Part shown: positions 25,669 through 35,013 of the stretch, in pieces
Layout of the letters: every line of letters starts with the position of its first letter
How positions within the stretch are numbered: position 1 is the first letter of the stretch
Source: Aquabacterium lacunae
GTDB taxonomy: Bacteria > Pseudomonadota > Gammaproteobacteria > Burkholderiales > Burkholderiaceae_C
Assembly: GCF_004310865.1 (NCBI RefSeq)
Contig: NZ_SIXI01000005.1
Location: 62,001-126,000 of the forward strand
Reading direction: 5' to 3'
DNA: 64,000 nucleotides
Notes under the pieces: model-generated
Seen by the model: the letters and a program-made list of their open reading frames with translations, nothing else
The model's database searches: none
What the model was told of the DNA's origin: nothing
Program-made: the position numbers and the translations under genes

Positions 25669-28600
25669 CGGAAGGCTCCTTTCGGGCGCACTTCCAACGG
25701 GTCACGTTGTAGTGCGCAATCACGGCCCCTCCGCCATCGGCCCGCAGGTGCATGGCATGCAGGGCGAACCAGCGTGGCTGGTGAGGGGCGTGGCAAGGGT
25801 AGACGTGTTCAAAGTGCTGGCGTTCACCGCGTAGCACGGCCGACAGGCCGAATTCGATCAGTCGCAGATCTTCGTCGTGGGCGGCGTTGCCAGTCTGCGC
25901 CTGGCGCACGGTGTGCAGGTAATTCTGCCCCGGGCCAGTGCTGCGCAACTCGGTGTCCCCGTTGTCTTGAGCGAACTGCATCCAGGGCTGGTTCACCGAC
26001 ACGATGCGCCCCGTGAAGTCGAGCACGGCCAGGTTCAGGGGCAGGGCGTCGATGATGGCCTGCAGGCGGTTGACATTGCGGACCGAGGACAGGTCCACCA
26101 ACAGCAGCACGGCCCGACGCATCACGGGCAGGGTCGTGTCGGTGGCACACGTTGGGCTCATCGTGCTGGTTGCACCCGTGGTGCCCGTGGTGTTCAAGGT
26201 GCCGAAGGGGACGATGCGAGCGAGGTACCAGCGGCCCAGCTCGCTGCGCACTTCGCGCTCGACGGTCTGGCCGGTGTGCATGGCGCGTTGCAGCTCTTGC
26301 GCCAGACCGGGGAACTCCAGTCGGTGCGAAAAATCGGTGATGCTGCGGCCCAGGTCGGTCTCGCGCAGGTTGAACAGCAGCGTGGCTTCGCGGCTGAAGC
26401 GCTGCAGGCGCAGGTGCTCGTCGACGAAGATGCTGGGCAGGGCGGAGGCTCGCTGCATGCCATCGAGGTCGGCGTGCAGATCACGCAGCTGCTCCAGTTG
26501 CTGCTGGTACTCGCCGTTGACGGTGTACAGCTCTTCGTTGACCGACTGCAGTTCTTCGTTGGTGCTCTGCAGCTCTTCGTTCGTGCTCATGAGCTCTTCG
26601 TTGTTGGCCTGCAGTTCTTCGTTGCTGCCCTGCAGGGCCTCGATGCTGCTTTGCAGATGTGCGCGGGTCATGTCGAGCTCACGTGCCAGGTGTTCGACCT
26701 GCTCACGGGTGGTGTCGCCCAGAGTCAGCTCGACCGCAGCCACCTCGGTGCGTCGGACCTCTTGTTCGGTTTCGAACGACACCAGCACCTGTGCGGCCGT
26801 GCCCGAGGTGTCCAGCCGCTGGGCCACCAGCGTGAGTTGCTCGTGGGGCCACAGGGTCTTCAGCCCTGGCAGGCTGAGTGCTGGGCTGCGGACAGGACCG
26901 GGCTGGCCGGCGACCACGACCATCAGTTGGCGCATCACGGGGGCCAGCTCTGCAGGCAGCAGGTCTTGCACTTGCAGGCTGGGGTGGCCTGCGCGCAATT
27001 GCAGCAAGGCGCCGAATTCGCCGATGAGCTGCACAACGTGGCCCTGGGCATCGAGCACCAGGGCGGGCGGCGCATGTCGGCGGCACAGCAGCTGCAGTGC
27101 CTCGACCATGGGGCCCGCGCTCGGGGTTGGAGCTGGCACCAGCGGGGTGCGCACGGCCGCCGCGGCGGGTGACAGGTGCATTTGCCGCAGGTTGTCGGCA
27201 CGGGCCCGGTGCGGGCTCTGGAACAGCCGGGCCTTGCTGTCCAGTGTGATGAGCTGGTCTTGCAGGCAGGCGGGGGTTTCGCTGCGTCCCAGGGCCATGT
27301 AGCCACCGGGCACCAGCGCGTAGTGAAGGCGTCGCAGGGCTTGCTGCTGGGCGCTGGGTTGCAGGTAGATCAGCATGTTGCGGCACATCACCAGGTGCAT
27401 CTGCGTGAACGGCGGGTCGTTCAGCAGGTCATGACGCGCAAACACCACCATGGCTCGCAATTCGGGCCGCACCACATAGTCGTCGCCCTGCTGGGTGAAA
27501 AACCGTTCCAGTCGCTGAGGGGTCAGTTCATGGACGATCGAGGCTGGGTAACGGCCCGCGGCCGCCCGTGCCAGATAGGTTGGCTCGATGTCGGTGGCAT
27601 ACACCTTGATGGACGGCCACTTGTGCGCCGTGTCGCAGCACTCCTGCAGCTGCATGGCCAGGGAGTAGGCTTCTTCGCCCGTGGCGGTGGCCGCCACCCA
27701 GGCCCGCAAGGGTTGTTCGGGGGGCAGGTGTTCCAGCAGTTCGGGCACGGCCTGGTGGGCCAGGGCTTCGAAGGCTTCGCTGTCACGGAAGAAGTGCGTC
27801 ACCGGGATCAGCACCTCCTTGCGCAGGCGGCTGGCTTCGGCCGGTTGCTGGGCCAGAAACTGCGCGTAGGCAGAGATGTGGTCCAGGCCGAGCACCTGCA
27901 TGCGGCGGCGGATGCGCCGCCACAGCATGTCGGGCTTGTACTGGTTCAGAGGAAGGCCTGCCTGCTGCTGCACGCGGTCGGCGATGTCGGCCAGCGCCCG
28001 GATCCATTCGGGGTGTTCCAGGTCTTCGGAGGCGGGGGCATGGGTGCCGGTGGGCAGCATCCCGATCTCAATGGTTCTGGCAGTGGTGTGCTCGGCCGTG
28101 TCTTCGGTCCGGTCTTCGTCCACTGGGTGCACACGTTGAACCACCTCGTGTCGGGCCAGCCAGGTGCCGATGTTTTCGGGGGCGAGGGTGGCGTCGACCA
28201 GGCCAGTGGCCAGTGCATTGCGGGGCATGCCGTCGAATGCGGCTGACTCGGGGCTCTGCACCACGATCTGGCCGCCCTCCTGGCTCACATGAGGCAAGCC
28301 GCGGCTGCCATCGGCCCCTGTGCCCGACAGAATCACGGCCTGCAGGCGTGGGCCCCACTGCGGGGCTGCTTCGGCCAAGAAGTCGTCGATGGGCAGGGCC
28401 AGGCCGCGCGCGGGTTTGGGGCGCAGCGTCAGCACCTCGCCCTGCAGACCCAGGTGCTTGCCCGGCGGGATCAGGAACAGCGTGTCGGGCGCCAGCGGCA
28501 TGGCGTCTTCGACCAGGCGCACGGCCATGGTCGTGTGGCGCGCGAGCAGCCGGTCCATCAGGGTGGGGTGATCGGGCGACAGGTGCTGGATCACCACGTA

Positions 28601-28720
28601 CGCGGCATGGCGGTCGGGCGGGCAGTGGTCGAGCACCAGGCACAAGGCCTCCAGCCCGCCAGCCGATGCCCCGAGCACCACCAGTTTGCGTATGGTCGAT
28701 ACAGCGCAGTCCTGCTCCAC
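25643..28720 (-). CDS. CheB-CheR-coiled-coil-PAS fusion protein
   Basis: The 1025-residue protein contains a CheB methylesterase domain (about 8-190) with GASAGGLEAL, HLSPDHPT and LSGTGADGSRGL. A CheR methyltransferase domain (about 240-500) follows, with THFFRD, AATATGEEAYSLAM, ATDIEP and MCRNMLIYL. A long coiled coil (about 673-750) is built from NEELQ(S/A)(T/N) heptads, and PAS-like domains end the protein. Related fusions often continue into a kinase; here the kinase is the next gene, overlapping by 26 bases. I chose the GTG at 28720, which has GGGGG upstream and a short lead into KLVVLGASAGG. A longer ATG frame would overlap the divergent peroxidase gene. Confidence 0.88.
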   Translation of the reverse strand: MEQDCAVSTIRKLVVLGASAGGLEALCLVLDHCPPDRHAAYVVIQHLSPDHPTLMDRLLARHTTMAVRLVEDAMPLAPDTLFLIPPGKHLGLQGEVLTLRPKPARGLALPIDDFLAEAAPQWGPRLQAVILSGTGADGSRGLPHVSQEGGQIVVQSPESAAFDGMPRNALATGLVDATLAPENIGTWLARHEVVQRVHPVDEDRTEDTAEHTTARTIEIGMLPTGTHAPASEDLEHPEWIRALADIADRVQQQAGLPLNQYKPDMLWRRIRRRMQVLGLDHISAYAQFLAQQPAEASRLRKEVLIPVTHFFRDSEAFEALAHQAVPELLEHLPPEQPLRAWVAATATGEEAYSLAMQLQECCDTAHKWPSIKVYATDIEPTYLARAAAGRYPASIVHELTPQRLERFFTQQGDDYVVRPELRAMVVFARHDLLNDPPFTQMHLVMCRNMLIYLQPSAQQQALRRLHYALVPGGYMALGRSETPACLQDQLITLDSKARLFQSPHRARADNLRQMHLSPAAAAVRTPLVPAPTPSAGPMVEALQLLCRRHAPPALVLDAQGHVVQLIGEFGALLQLRAGHPSLQVQDLLPAELAPVMRQLMVVVAGQPGPVRSPALSLPGLKTLWPHEQLTLVAQRLDTSGTAAQVLVSFETEQEVRRTEVAAVELTLGDTTREQVEHLARELDMTRAHLQSSIEALQGSNEELQANNEELMSTNEELQSTNEELQSVNEELYTVNGEYQQQLEQLRDLHADLDGMQRASALPSIFVDEHLRLQRFSREATLLFNLRETDLGRSITDFSHRLEFPGLAQELQRAMHTGQTVEREVRSELGRWYLARIVPFGTLNTTGTTGATSTMSPTCATDTTLPVMRRAVLLLVDLSSVRNVNRLQAIIDALPLNLAVLDFTGRIVSVNQPWMQFAQDNGDTELRSTGPGQNYLHTVRQAQTGNAAHDEDLRLIEFGLSAVLRGERQHFEHVYPCHAPHQPRWFALHAMHLRADGGGAVIAHYNVTRWKCARKEPSDAIVQPTP

Positions 28721-28803
28721 TGTTCCCCCTTCATTTAGGATGTGCGCGAAGTGTAGGCCTTCCCGAGGGAAGGCGCCATCGAGCCTGACCCTTGCCATCG
28801 ACC

Positions 28804-29289
28804 ATGCCATCTGTCTACGAATTCGAAGCCCAGACCATCACCGGGCAGCCTGTGAAGCTTGCCGAGCACCGCGGCAAGGTGATCCTGATTGTCAACACGG
28901 CCAGCAAGTGCGGTTTCACGCCGCAGTTCGAGGGCCTGGAAAAACTGTGGCAGGCCTACAAGGACCGTGGCCTGGTGGTGCTGGGTTTTCCCTGCAACCA
29001 GTTCGGTGGCCAGGACCCGGGGGCCAACAGCGAGATCGCCTCGTTCTGTCAGCTGAACTATGGTGTCAGCTTCCCCATGATGGCGAAGATCGACGTGAAC
29101 GGCCCGCAGGCCCACCCGCTGTACCAGCACCTGGTGCAGGAGGCGCCAGGCCTGCTGGGCACCAAGGCCATCAAGTGGAACTTCACCAAGTTCCTGATCG
29201 CGAAAGACGGGCGTGTGCTGGGCCGCTACGCCCCGGTCGACTCGCCCAAGGGGCTGGCGGCCGACATCGAAAAGGCCCTGGCGGCTTGA
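28804..29289 (+). CDS. Cytosolic glutathione peroxidase
   Basis: The 161-residue protein without signal peptide has the full catalytic set: NTASKCGFT with C36, [12 protein letters not shown] and [10 protein letters not shown]. It reduces hydroperoxides, probably with thioredoxin or glutathione. It is divergent from the CheB-CheR gene (83 bases between starts). The ATG at 28804 was preferred to a TTG four codons upstream. It is a shorter paralogue of the exported enzyme at 3029-3619. Confidence 0.93.
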   Translation: MPSVYEFEAQTITGQPVKLAEHRGKVILIVNTASKCGFTPQFEGLEKLWQAYKDRGLVVLGFPCNQFGGQDPGANSEIASFCQLNYGVSFPMMAKIDVNGPQAHPLYQHLVQEAPGLLGTKAIKWNFTKFLIAKDGRVLGRYAPVDSPKGLAADIEKALAA

Positions 29290-29331
29290 GCCTGCCCGGG
29301 CGTGTGTCCACAGCCTCGGGTGTGGCAGGTG

Positions 29332-29772
29332 TCATGCCGCATCGTCATGGTTGAACGGATCGGCCACGCGCCGGTACAGCGCGCTGGCGGCCAGGTCGTT
29401 CGTGACCACCTGCGGACATCGCAGGCAGCCTGACACGCCCTCCTGCGCCCACCACTGGCACTGCGCCCGGATGGCGCAGCGCGGGGGCTTGTGAACCGCC
29501 ACCGGAGCCAGACGCACGGTGCGGATGGCCAGCCGGCAGGCCGAGCGGGCCTCGTCGAAATGCCAGCAGTCAGGGCCTTGTGCACAGGCTCCTGACAGCC
29601 GGAACACCTCGGTGGGCAAGGCCGGGGCCACCGAAGCCACCAGCTCGGCGCTCAGGGGCACGGCCTGGTCCAGGTACTGCACTTCGGGCATGGCGGGGCT
29701 GCCGCCAATGACGGCAAACACCTGCGCGTCGGCCGCATTGGCCGGTGCGCTGGGGCACAGGGTGGGCGTCAT
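29332..29772 (-). CDS. Cys-rich protein of unknown function beside a double-glycine peptide
   Basis: The 146-residue protein has seven cysteines in its second half (C63, C69, C79, C99, C105, C116, C119) and one near the start. They are arranged as two similar blocks: C-x5-CWHFD...C, and C-x5-CQWWAQEG...C-x2-CPQVVT. The spacing suggests metal or Fe-S binding. I recall similar unnamed proteins in other proteobacteria but know no function. It starts 14 bases after the small peptide gene on the same strand with GGGAG upstream, so the two are almost certainly co-transcribed. A role in modifying or handling the peptide is inference. Confidence 0.7.
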   Translation of the reverse strand: MTPTLCPSAPANAADAQVFAVIGGSPAMPEVQYLDQAVPLSAELVASVAPALPTEVFRLSGACAQGPDCWHFDEARSACRLAIRTVRLAPVAVHKPPRCAIRAQCQWWAQEGVSGCLRCPQVVTNDLAASALYRRVADPFNHDDAA

Positions 29773-29786
29773 GGCGGCGCTCCCGG

Positions 29787-30056
29787 TCAGCGGGCGATGC
29801 CCGTGTTGATCAGCACTGCGGGGTTGATCTGCTGCTGCAGGCCGCCCAGCACGTTCGGGTTGATCTTGCCCCAGGGGAAGTAGTTGGGGTCGATCTTGTA
29901 GCGCAGCGCCTCGTTGTAGGCGAGGGCGCCGCCGCTGACCTGCTGTGCAGCATCGGCCGGCAGTTCACGGGCTTGCAGGGCGCGGGTGGCACCAGCGGCG
30001 GCCAGTGCGGCGATGTCGGTGTGGCAGGCCTGAGCGGCGCGGAGGTTCTGGGTCAT
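29787..30056 (-). CDS. Small peptide with double-glycine-type leader, candidate RiPP precursor
   Basis: The 89-residue protein has a helical N-terminal part (1-43) ending in ELPADAAQQVSGG, the classic leader pattern of double-glycine peptides cleaved by C39-type peptidases (GG at 42-43). The 46-residue remainder is rich in Asn, Pro, Tyr and Ile (KIDPNYFPW, KINPNVLGG, QQINPAVLIN) and has no Cys. It is therefore not a typical lanthipeptide or disulfide bacteriocin. The ATG at 30056 has AAGGA six bases upstream; an ATG 13 codons earlier is less likely. No ABC/C39 transporter or known modification enzyme is adjacent. Precursor status is inference from the leader pattern. Confidence 0.6.
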   Translation of the reverse strand: MTQNLRAAQACHTDIAALAAAGATRALQARELPADAAQQVSGGALAYNEALRYKIDPNYFPWGKINPNVLGGLQQQINPAVLINTGIAR

Positions 30057-30153
30057 GGTGTGTCCTTTGAGAAATGGGTTGGAAGGTGTCGGCACCGACC
30101 TCCGGTGTCGACCCGATGAACTCTAGGAACACGCCCGCTGCGCCACATCCTGC

Positions 30154-30175
30154 GAACTAGGGCCCCCCCTAGTTC
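30154..30175. promoter_or_regulatory. Perfect palindrome GAACTAGGG-N4-CCCTAGTTC, candidate operator
   Basis: Nine-base perfect arms around CCCC lie between the divergent peptide gene and tyrB. The right arm falls about where the -35 of a tyrB promoter with -10 TATCAT (30191-30196) would be. A dimeric regulator site is the simplest reading; which regulator binds is unknown. Confidence 0.55.
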
Positions 30176-30221
30176 AAGCTGGGGGCCCCTTATCATCTCG
30201 GCTCGCACGAAGGAGAGCCCC

Positions 30222-31415
30222 ATGTTCCAGCACGTTGACGCCTACCCTGGCGACCCCATCCTCACCCTCAATGAGGATTTCCAGAAAGACCCGCGCACGG
30301 GCAAGATCAACCTGAGCATCGGCATCTACTTCGACAACGAAGGCCGCCTGCCCGTGATGCAGGCCGTGCGCGAGGCCGAAGGCAGCCTGCTGCAGCGCAT
30401 CGGCCCCAAGCCCTACCTGCCCATGACGGGCAACCCGGCCTACCGCCAGGCCGTGCAGGAGCTGCTGTTCGGTGCCGACCACGAAGCCGTGACCAGCGGC
30501 CGCATCGCCACCATCCAGACGCTGGGTGGCTCGGGCGGCCTGAAGGTCGGGGCCGATTTCCTCAAGCGCTACTTCCCCGCCTCGCAGGTGTGGGTGAGCG
30601 ACCCCACCTGGGACAACCACCGCGCCATGTTCGAAGGCGCGGGCTTCCAGGTGAACACCTACCCCTATTACGACCCGGCCACCAAGGGCCTGCGCTTTGA
30701 CGCCATGCTGGCGGCCATCGACGCCTTGCCGGCGCAGAGCATCGTGCTGCTGCACGCCTGCTGCCACAACCCCACCGGCGTGGACCTGAACGAAGCGCAG
30801 TGGACGCAACTGATCGAGGTGCTCAAGGCACGCCAGCTGCTGCCTTACCTCGACATTGCCTACCAGGGCTTTGGCGACGGCATCGACGAAGACGCCTTCG
30901 CGCTGCGCGCACTGGCTTCGGCCGGCGTGAGCTTCTTCGTGGCCAATTCGTTTTCCAAGAGCTTCTCCTTGTATGGCGAACGCGTGGGCGGCCTCAGCGT
31001 CGTCTGCCCGGACAAGGCACAAGCTCAGCTGGTGATCGGTCAGCTGATGTCGGCGGTGCGCCGCAACTACTCCAGCCCGCCCACCCACGGCAGCCAGATC
31101 GTGGCCCAGGTGCTGCAGACCCCAGCCCTGCGCCAGCTGTGGGCCGATGAACTGGCCGCCATGCGCGAGCGCATCAAGCAGATGCGCCAGCGCCTGTACG
31201 ACGGCGTGGTGGCCCAGTTGCCGGGCCGCGATGTGCGCTACTTCATCGACCAGCGCGGCATGTTCAGCTACACGGGCGTGAGCCCCGAGCAGGCCGAGGC
31301 CCTGCGCGAGCAGCACGGGGTGTACGTGCTGCTCTCGGGCCGCATGTGCGCCGCGGGCCTGAACGCCAACAACGTCGACCGCGTGGCCGAGGCCTTCGCG
31401 GCCGTGCTGCGCTGA
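30222..31415 (+). CDS. tyrB: Aromatic amino acid aminotransferase (class I)
   Basis: The 397-residue PLP enzyme of the AspC/TyrB family has the cofactor Lys K246 in [15 protein letters not shown] and the PLP-contact motif [11 protein letters not shown]. The substrate Arg lies near the C-terminus in [11 protein letters not shown]. It starts [20 protein letters not shown], the usual AAT opening. It transfers amino groups between aromatic (or aspartate) and 2-oxo acids in Tyr/Phe metabolism. AGGAG lies 6 bases before the ATG. It is divergent from the small peptide gene and shares the palindrome at 30154-30175. Confidence 0.92.
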   Translation: MFQHVDAYPGDPILTLNEDFQKDPRTGKINLSIGIYFDNEGRLPVMQAVREAEGSLLQRIGPKPYLPMTGNPAYRQAVQELLFGADHEAVTSGRIATIQTLGGSGGLKVGADFLKRYFPASQVWVSDPTWDNHRAMFEGAGFQVNTYPYYDPATKGLRFDAMLAAIDALPAQSIVLLHACCHNPTGVDLNEAQWTQLIEVLKARQLLPYLDIAYQGFGDGIDEDAFALRALASAGVSFFVANSFSKSFSLYGERVGGLSVVCPDKAQAQLVIGQLMSAVRRNYSSPPTHGSQIVAQVLQTPALRQLWADELAAMRERIKQMRQRLYDGVVAQLPGRDVRYFIDQRGMFSYTGVSPEQAEALREQHGVYVLLSGRMCAAGLNANNVDRVAEAFAAVLR

Positions 31416-31441
31416 ACCTGCGTCACTGAGGCCGTGGCGGC

Positions 31442-33016
31442 TCAGCCCGCCACGCGGAATCGCCGCAGCACCTCGGCCAGCGACTGCGCCTGATCGCGCA
31501 GGCTGGCCGCGGCTGCAGCGCTTTGCTCCACCAGCGCTGCGTTCTGCTGGGTCATCTGGTCGAGCGAGCCCACGGCATCGTGCACGGTGCCCATGCCCTG
31601 GTTCTGCTCGCGCGAGGCGCGGGCAATGTCTTCCACCAGCTGCGTCACCCGGGCCACCGAGGCCTCGATGCGCTGCATGGTCTCTCCGGCTTCATGCACC
31701 AGCGCGTTGCCGCCTTCGACCTGTTCGGTCGAGGCCGCGATCAGGCTCTTGATCTCCTTGGCCGCATTGGCGCTGCGTTGGGCCAGCGAACGCACCTCCG
31801 AGGCCACCACGGCAAAGCCGCGCCCTTGCTCACCGGCCCGTGCGGCCTCCACCGCGGCGTTCAGCGCCAGGATGTTGGTCTGGAAGGCGATGCCATCGAT
31901 CACGGTGATGATGTCGCTGATGCGGCGTGCGCTTTCGTGGATGGCATCCATCTTCTGCACCACCCCCGACACCATGGCCGCGCCCTGGCGGGTCTGCTCG
32001 AAGGCCTCGTGGGCCATGTGGTGCGCATCTTCCGACGACCGCGAGTTGCGCGCCACGGTGTGGCCCAGCTCTTCCATGGAAGAGGCCGTGTTCTGCAGCG
32101 AGGTGGCCGCCTGTTCGGTGCGTTGCGAGAGGTCCTGGTTACCTGCCGCGATCTGCTGGCTGGCGAGGGCCACGCTGTCCACCGTCTGCTGCACGCTGCT
32201 GACGGTGTCCCGCAGGCCGTGGGTCATGCGGTTCATGGCTTGCAACAGGCGGGCCAGCTCGTCGCGGCCATCGTGCCAGTCGTGCCAGGCGTTGGTTCGC
32301 GGGGGCGGCCGGATGTCGCCCTGGGCGATCGACTCGGCCACCTGCACCGCCGCGGCCACGCCACGGCTCAGTCGGCTGGCCGTTCGCAGGGTGAGCCAGC
32401 CGATCACGAAGGCGCACACCAGGGTGCCCGCAGCGATCAGGCTGGCTTCTCGGGCAAAGGCCTTGAGGATGTCGTCGGTGTACACGCCCGAACCCACCAC
32501 CCAGCCCCAGGGCGCGTAGGCCTTCACGAAGGAGACTTTGTCCACTGGCGCCTCTTCGCCAGGCTTGGGCCACTGGTAGTGAACGAAGCCCTCGCCCTTG
32601 TCCTGGGCCGTGCGCACAAACTCCTGGAACAGGAAGACTCCGTTGGGATCCTTCATGTCCCGCACGTCCTTGCCGTCCAGTTGTGGCTTGATCGGGTGGT
32701 GCACCATGCGGGCGTTCAGGTCGTTCACCCAGAAATACTCGGTCTTGCTGTAGCGCAGCCCGCTCAGGGCGGCCAGGGCCTGTTTCTGTGCGTCGGCTCT
32801 GGACAGCTGTCCCTGATCGGCCAGGCGGCCGAAGTGTGTCAGCAGCCCGTGGGCCACTTCAACCGTTTGCCGCACAGCGTGGTGGCGGTCGTCCATCTGC
32901 TGGTTCAGCATGGTGATCAGCAAGGAGCTGGCCACACCGACCACCGCGGCCACGGACAAAGCCACCAGCGCCTTCAAGCGGGTGGCCACACTCAGGTGTC
33001 TGAAAACATTCCACAT
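31442..33016 (-). CDS. Methyl-accepting chemotaxis protein with single-Cache sensor
   Basis: The 524-residue protein has an N-terminal membrane helix (about 13-35) and a periplasmic sCache_2-type ligand-binding domain. This contains [19 protein letters not shown], then [17 protein letters not shown], with the typical end [15 protein letters not shown] second helix (about 190-210), HAMP and the signalling hairpin [20 protein letters not shown] follow. It ends without a WETF pentapeptide, unlike the receptor at 37497-38945. Ligands of sCache_2 domains are often small carboxylates. The ATG at 33016 was chosen because upstream codons look non-coding. It converges on tyrB. Confidence 0.9.
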   Translation of the reverse strand: MWNVFRHLSVATRLKALVALSVAAVVGVASSLLITMLNQQMDDRHHAVRQTVEVAHGLLTHFGRLADQGQLSRADAQKQALAALSGLRYSKTEYFWVNDLNARMVHHPIKPQLDGKDVRDMKDPNGVFLFQEFVRTAQDKGEGFVHYQWPKPGEEAPVDKVSFVKAYAPWGWVVGSGVYTDDILKAFAREASLIAAGTLVCAFVIGWLTLRTASRLSRGVAAAVQVAESIAQGDIRPPPRTNAWHDWHDGRDELARLLQAMNRMTHGLRDTVSSVQQTVDSVALASQQIAAGNQDLSQRTEQAATSLQNTASSMEELGHTVARNSRSSEDAHHMAHEAFEQTRQGAAMVSGVVQKMDAIHESARRISDIITVIDGIAFQTNILALNAAVEAARAGEQGRGFAVVASEVRSLAQRSANAAKEIKSLIAASTEQVEGGNALVHEAGETMQRIEASVARVTQLVEDIARASREQNQGMGTVHDAVGSLDQMTQQNAALVEQSAAAAASLRDQAQSLAEVLRRFRVAG

Positions 33017-33122
33017 GGGGAGGGTCCTGCAACTGCATGGGTTCAGGCCCCGGGCTGTCCGCCTGGCGGTGTGACGGGCTGGAAAGCACGTCCCCGGGGC
33101 GGTGGCTGGCCTGTTCAGCCAG

Positions 33123-33156
33123 TGCACCGATGGTGGCTTTTCTGATGTTCGGTGCA
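33123..33156. repeat. Inverted repeat TGCACCGA-N18-TCGGTGCA
   Basis: Perfect 8-base arms (33123-33130 and 33149-33156) lie in the 287-base divergent interval between the chemoreceptor and fadD. It may be a regulator site or an RNA hairpin; nothing decides between these. Confidence 0.4.
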
Positions 33157-33303
33157 TCCAGAAAACAGCAGCCACTTTCCTGGGCAGTTCCCGTGAAAGC
33201 CGTCACGCGTCCATGCAGGGAACCCCTTAGACAAGGGGGGCAAGGCTCGCGCCAAGATGCGGGTGTACCCGAGTTGCCCACCACCTCTTGCGCGAGGCCG
33301 ACC

Positions 33304-35001
33304 ATGCAAGACTCCCAGCCCTGGCTGAAGCACTACCCCCCTGGTGTTCCCCACGAGATCGACCCCAAGGCCTATGGCTCCCTGGTGGAGCTGATCGACG
33401 AAGGACTGCGCACGCACGCCGACAAAACAGCCTATGTGTTCATGGGCAAGCGGTTCAGCTTTGCCGAGATCGACCACGACTCACGCGCTTTCGGGGCCTG
33501 GCTTCAAGGCCTGGGGCTCCAGCCCGGCGACCGGGTGGCCATCATGCTGCCCAATGTGCCCCAGTACCCGGCTGCGGTCATGGGCATCCTGCGGGCGGGC
33601 TATGTGGTGGTGAACGTCAACCCGCTGTACACCCCGCGCGAACTCGAACACCAGCTCAAGGACTCGGGTGCCAAGGCCATCCTGATCCTGGAGAATTTCG
33701 CCACCACGCTGGAGCAGGTGCTGGCCCGCACGCCCGTCAAGCACATCATGCTGGCGGCCATGGGCGATTGTCTGGGTCTGCTCAAGGGTGCCATCGTCAA
33801 CCATGTGGTGCGCAAGGTGCGCAAGATGGTGCCGCCCTTCCACCTGCCGCAGGCCGTGCGCTACCGTCAGGTGCTGGCCCAAGGGCGTCAACGCCAGCTG
33901 CAGCCGGCGAGGCCAGGCCATGAAGACGTGGCCGTGCTGCAGTACACCGGGGGCACCACGGGCGTGAGCAAAGGGGCCACCCTCGTGCACCGCAACATCA
34001 TCGCCAACCTGTTGCAGTCCGAAGCCTGGAACAAGCCCATGTGGGCGCAGGTGCCCTCAGGCGAGCAGCCTTGCATGGTGGCGGCCCTGCCGCTGTATCA
34101 CATCTTCGGTTTCACCGTGAACATGATGCTGGGCCTGCGCCTGGGGGCCTGCAACATCCTGATCCCCAACCCGCGTGACTTGCCGGCCATGTTCAAGGCG
34201 CTGCGCAAGACCCGCTTCCACAGCTTCCCGGCCGTCAACACGCTGTTCAATGCCATGGCACACCACCCTGAGTTCGGCACGGTCGACTGGAGCCACCTGC
34301 GCTTGTCGGTGGGCGGTGGCATGGCGGTGCAGCAGGCCACGGCCAAGCTGTGGCGCGACAAGACCGGCTGCGCCGTGGCCGAAGGCTATGGCCTGTCTGA
34401 AACCTCGCCGTCGGTCACGTGCACGCCCGTGAACACCACGGCCTACTCCGGCTCGATCGGCATGCCCCTGCCTTCGACCGATGTGCGCATCCTCGACGAC
34501 GATGGGCGCGAAGTGCCTGTGGGCACGCCTGGCGAGCTGGCGGTCAAGGGCCCGCAGGTGATGGTCGGCTACTGGCAGCGCCCCGAAGAGACGGCCAAGG
34601 TCATGACGGCCGAGGGCTACTTCCGCACGGGCGACATCGCCACGGTCGATGACAAGGGCTTCTTTCGCATCGTCGACCGCAAGAAGGACATGATCCTGGT
34701 CTCGGGGTTCAACGTGTACCCCAACGAGGTCGAAGACGTGGTGACCCAGATGAATGGCGTGCTCGAGTGCGCCGCCGTGGGCGTGAAGGACGAGCACAGT
34801 GGCGAGGCGGTCAAGCTGGTGGTCGTGAAAGACAACCCCGCACTGACCGAGCAGCAGGTGCGCGACTACTGCGCCCAGCACCTGACGGGCTACAAGCGCC
34901 CCAAGGTGGTCGAGTTCCGCACCGAGCTGCCCAAGACGCCTGTGGGCAAGATCTTGCGGCGCGAACTGCGTGACACGACGCGCGACAAGACCCCGGCCTG
35001 A
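33304..35001 (+). CDS. fadD: Long-chain fatty acid--CoA ligase
   Basis: The 565-residue AMP-forming acyl-CoA synthetase has the P-loop motif YTGGTTGVSKGA, the A5-type motif EGYGLSETSP and the hinge YFRTGDIATVDDKGFFRIVDRKKDMI. The catalytic Lys lies near the C-terminus in PKTPVGKILRREL. It activates fatty acids for beta-oxidation or phospholipid synthesis at the inner membrane. The start MQDSQPWLKHYPPGVP is typical of FadD. It converges with yaeQ, 12 bases apart, with no clear terminator between. Confidence 0.92.
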   Translation: MQDSQPWLKHYPPGVPHEIDPKAYGSLVELIDEGLRTHADKTAYVFMGKRFSFAEIDHDSRAFGAWLQGLGLQPGDRVAIMLPNVPQYPAAVMGILRAGYVVVNVNPLYTPRELEHQLKDSGAKAILILENFATTLEQVLARTPVKHIMLAAMGDCLGLLKGAIVNHVVRKVRKMVPPFHLPQAVRYRQVLAQGRQRQLQPARPGHEDVAVLQYTGGTTGVSKGATLVHRNIIANLLQSEAWNKPMWAQVPSGEQPCMVAALPLYHIFGFTVNMMLGLRLGACNILIPNPRDLPAMFKALRKTRFHSFPAVNTLFNAMAHHPEFGTVDWSHLRLSVGGGMAVQQATAKLWRDKTGCAVAEGYGLSETSPSVTCTPVNTTAYSGSIGMPLPSTDVRILDDDGREVPVGTPGELAVKGPQVMVGYWQRPEETAKVMTAEGYFRTGDIATVDDKGFFRIVDRKKDMILVSGFNVYPNEVEDVVTQMNGVLECAAVGVKDEHSGEAVKLVVVKDNPALTEQQVRDYCAQHLTGYKRPKVVEFRTELPKTPVGKILRRELRDTTRDKTPA

Positions 35002-35013
35002 GACGGCGCCTGA

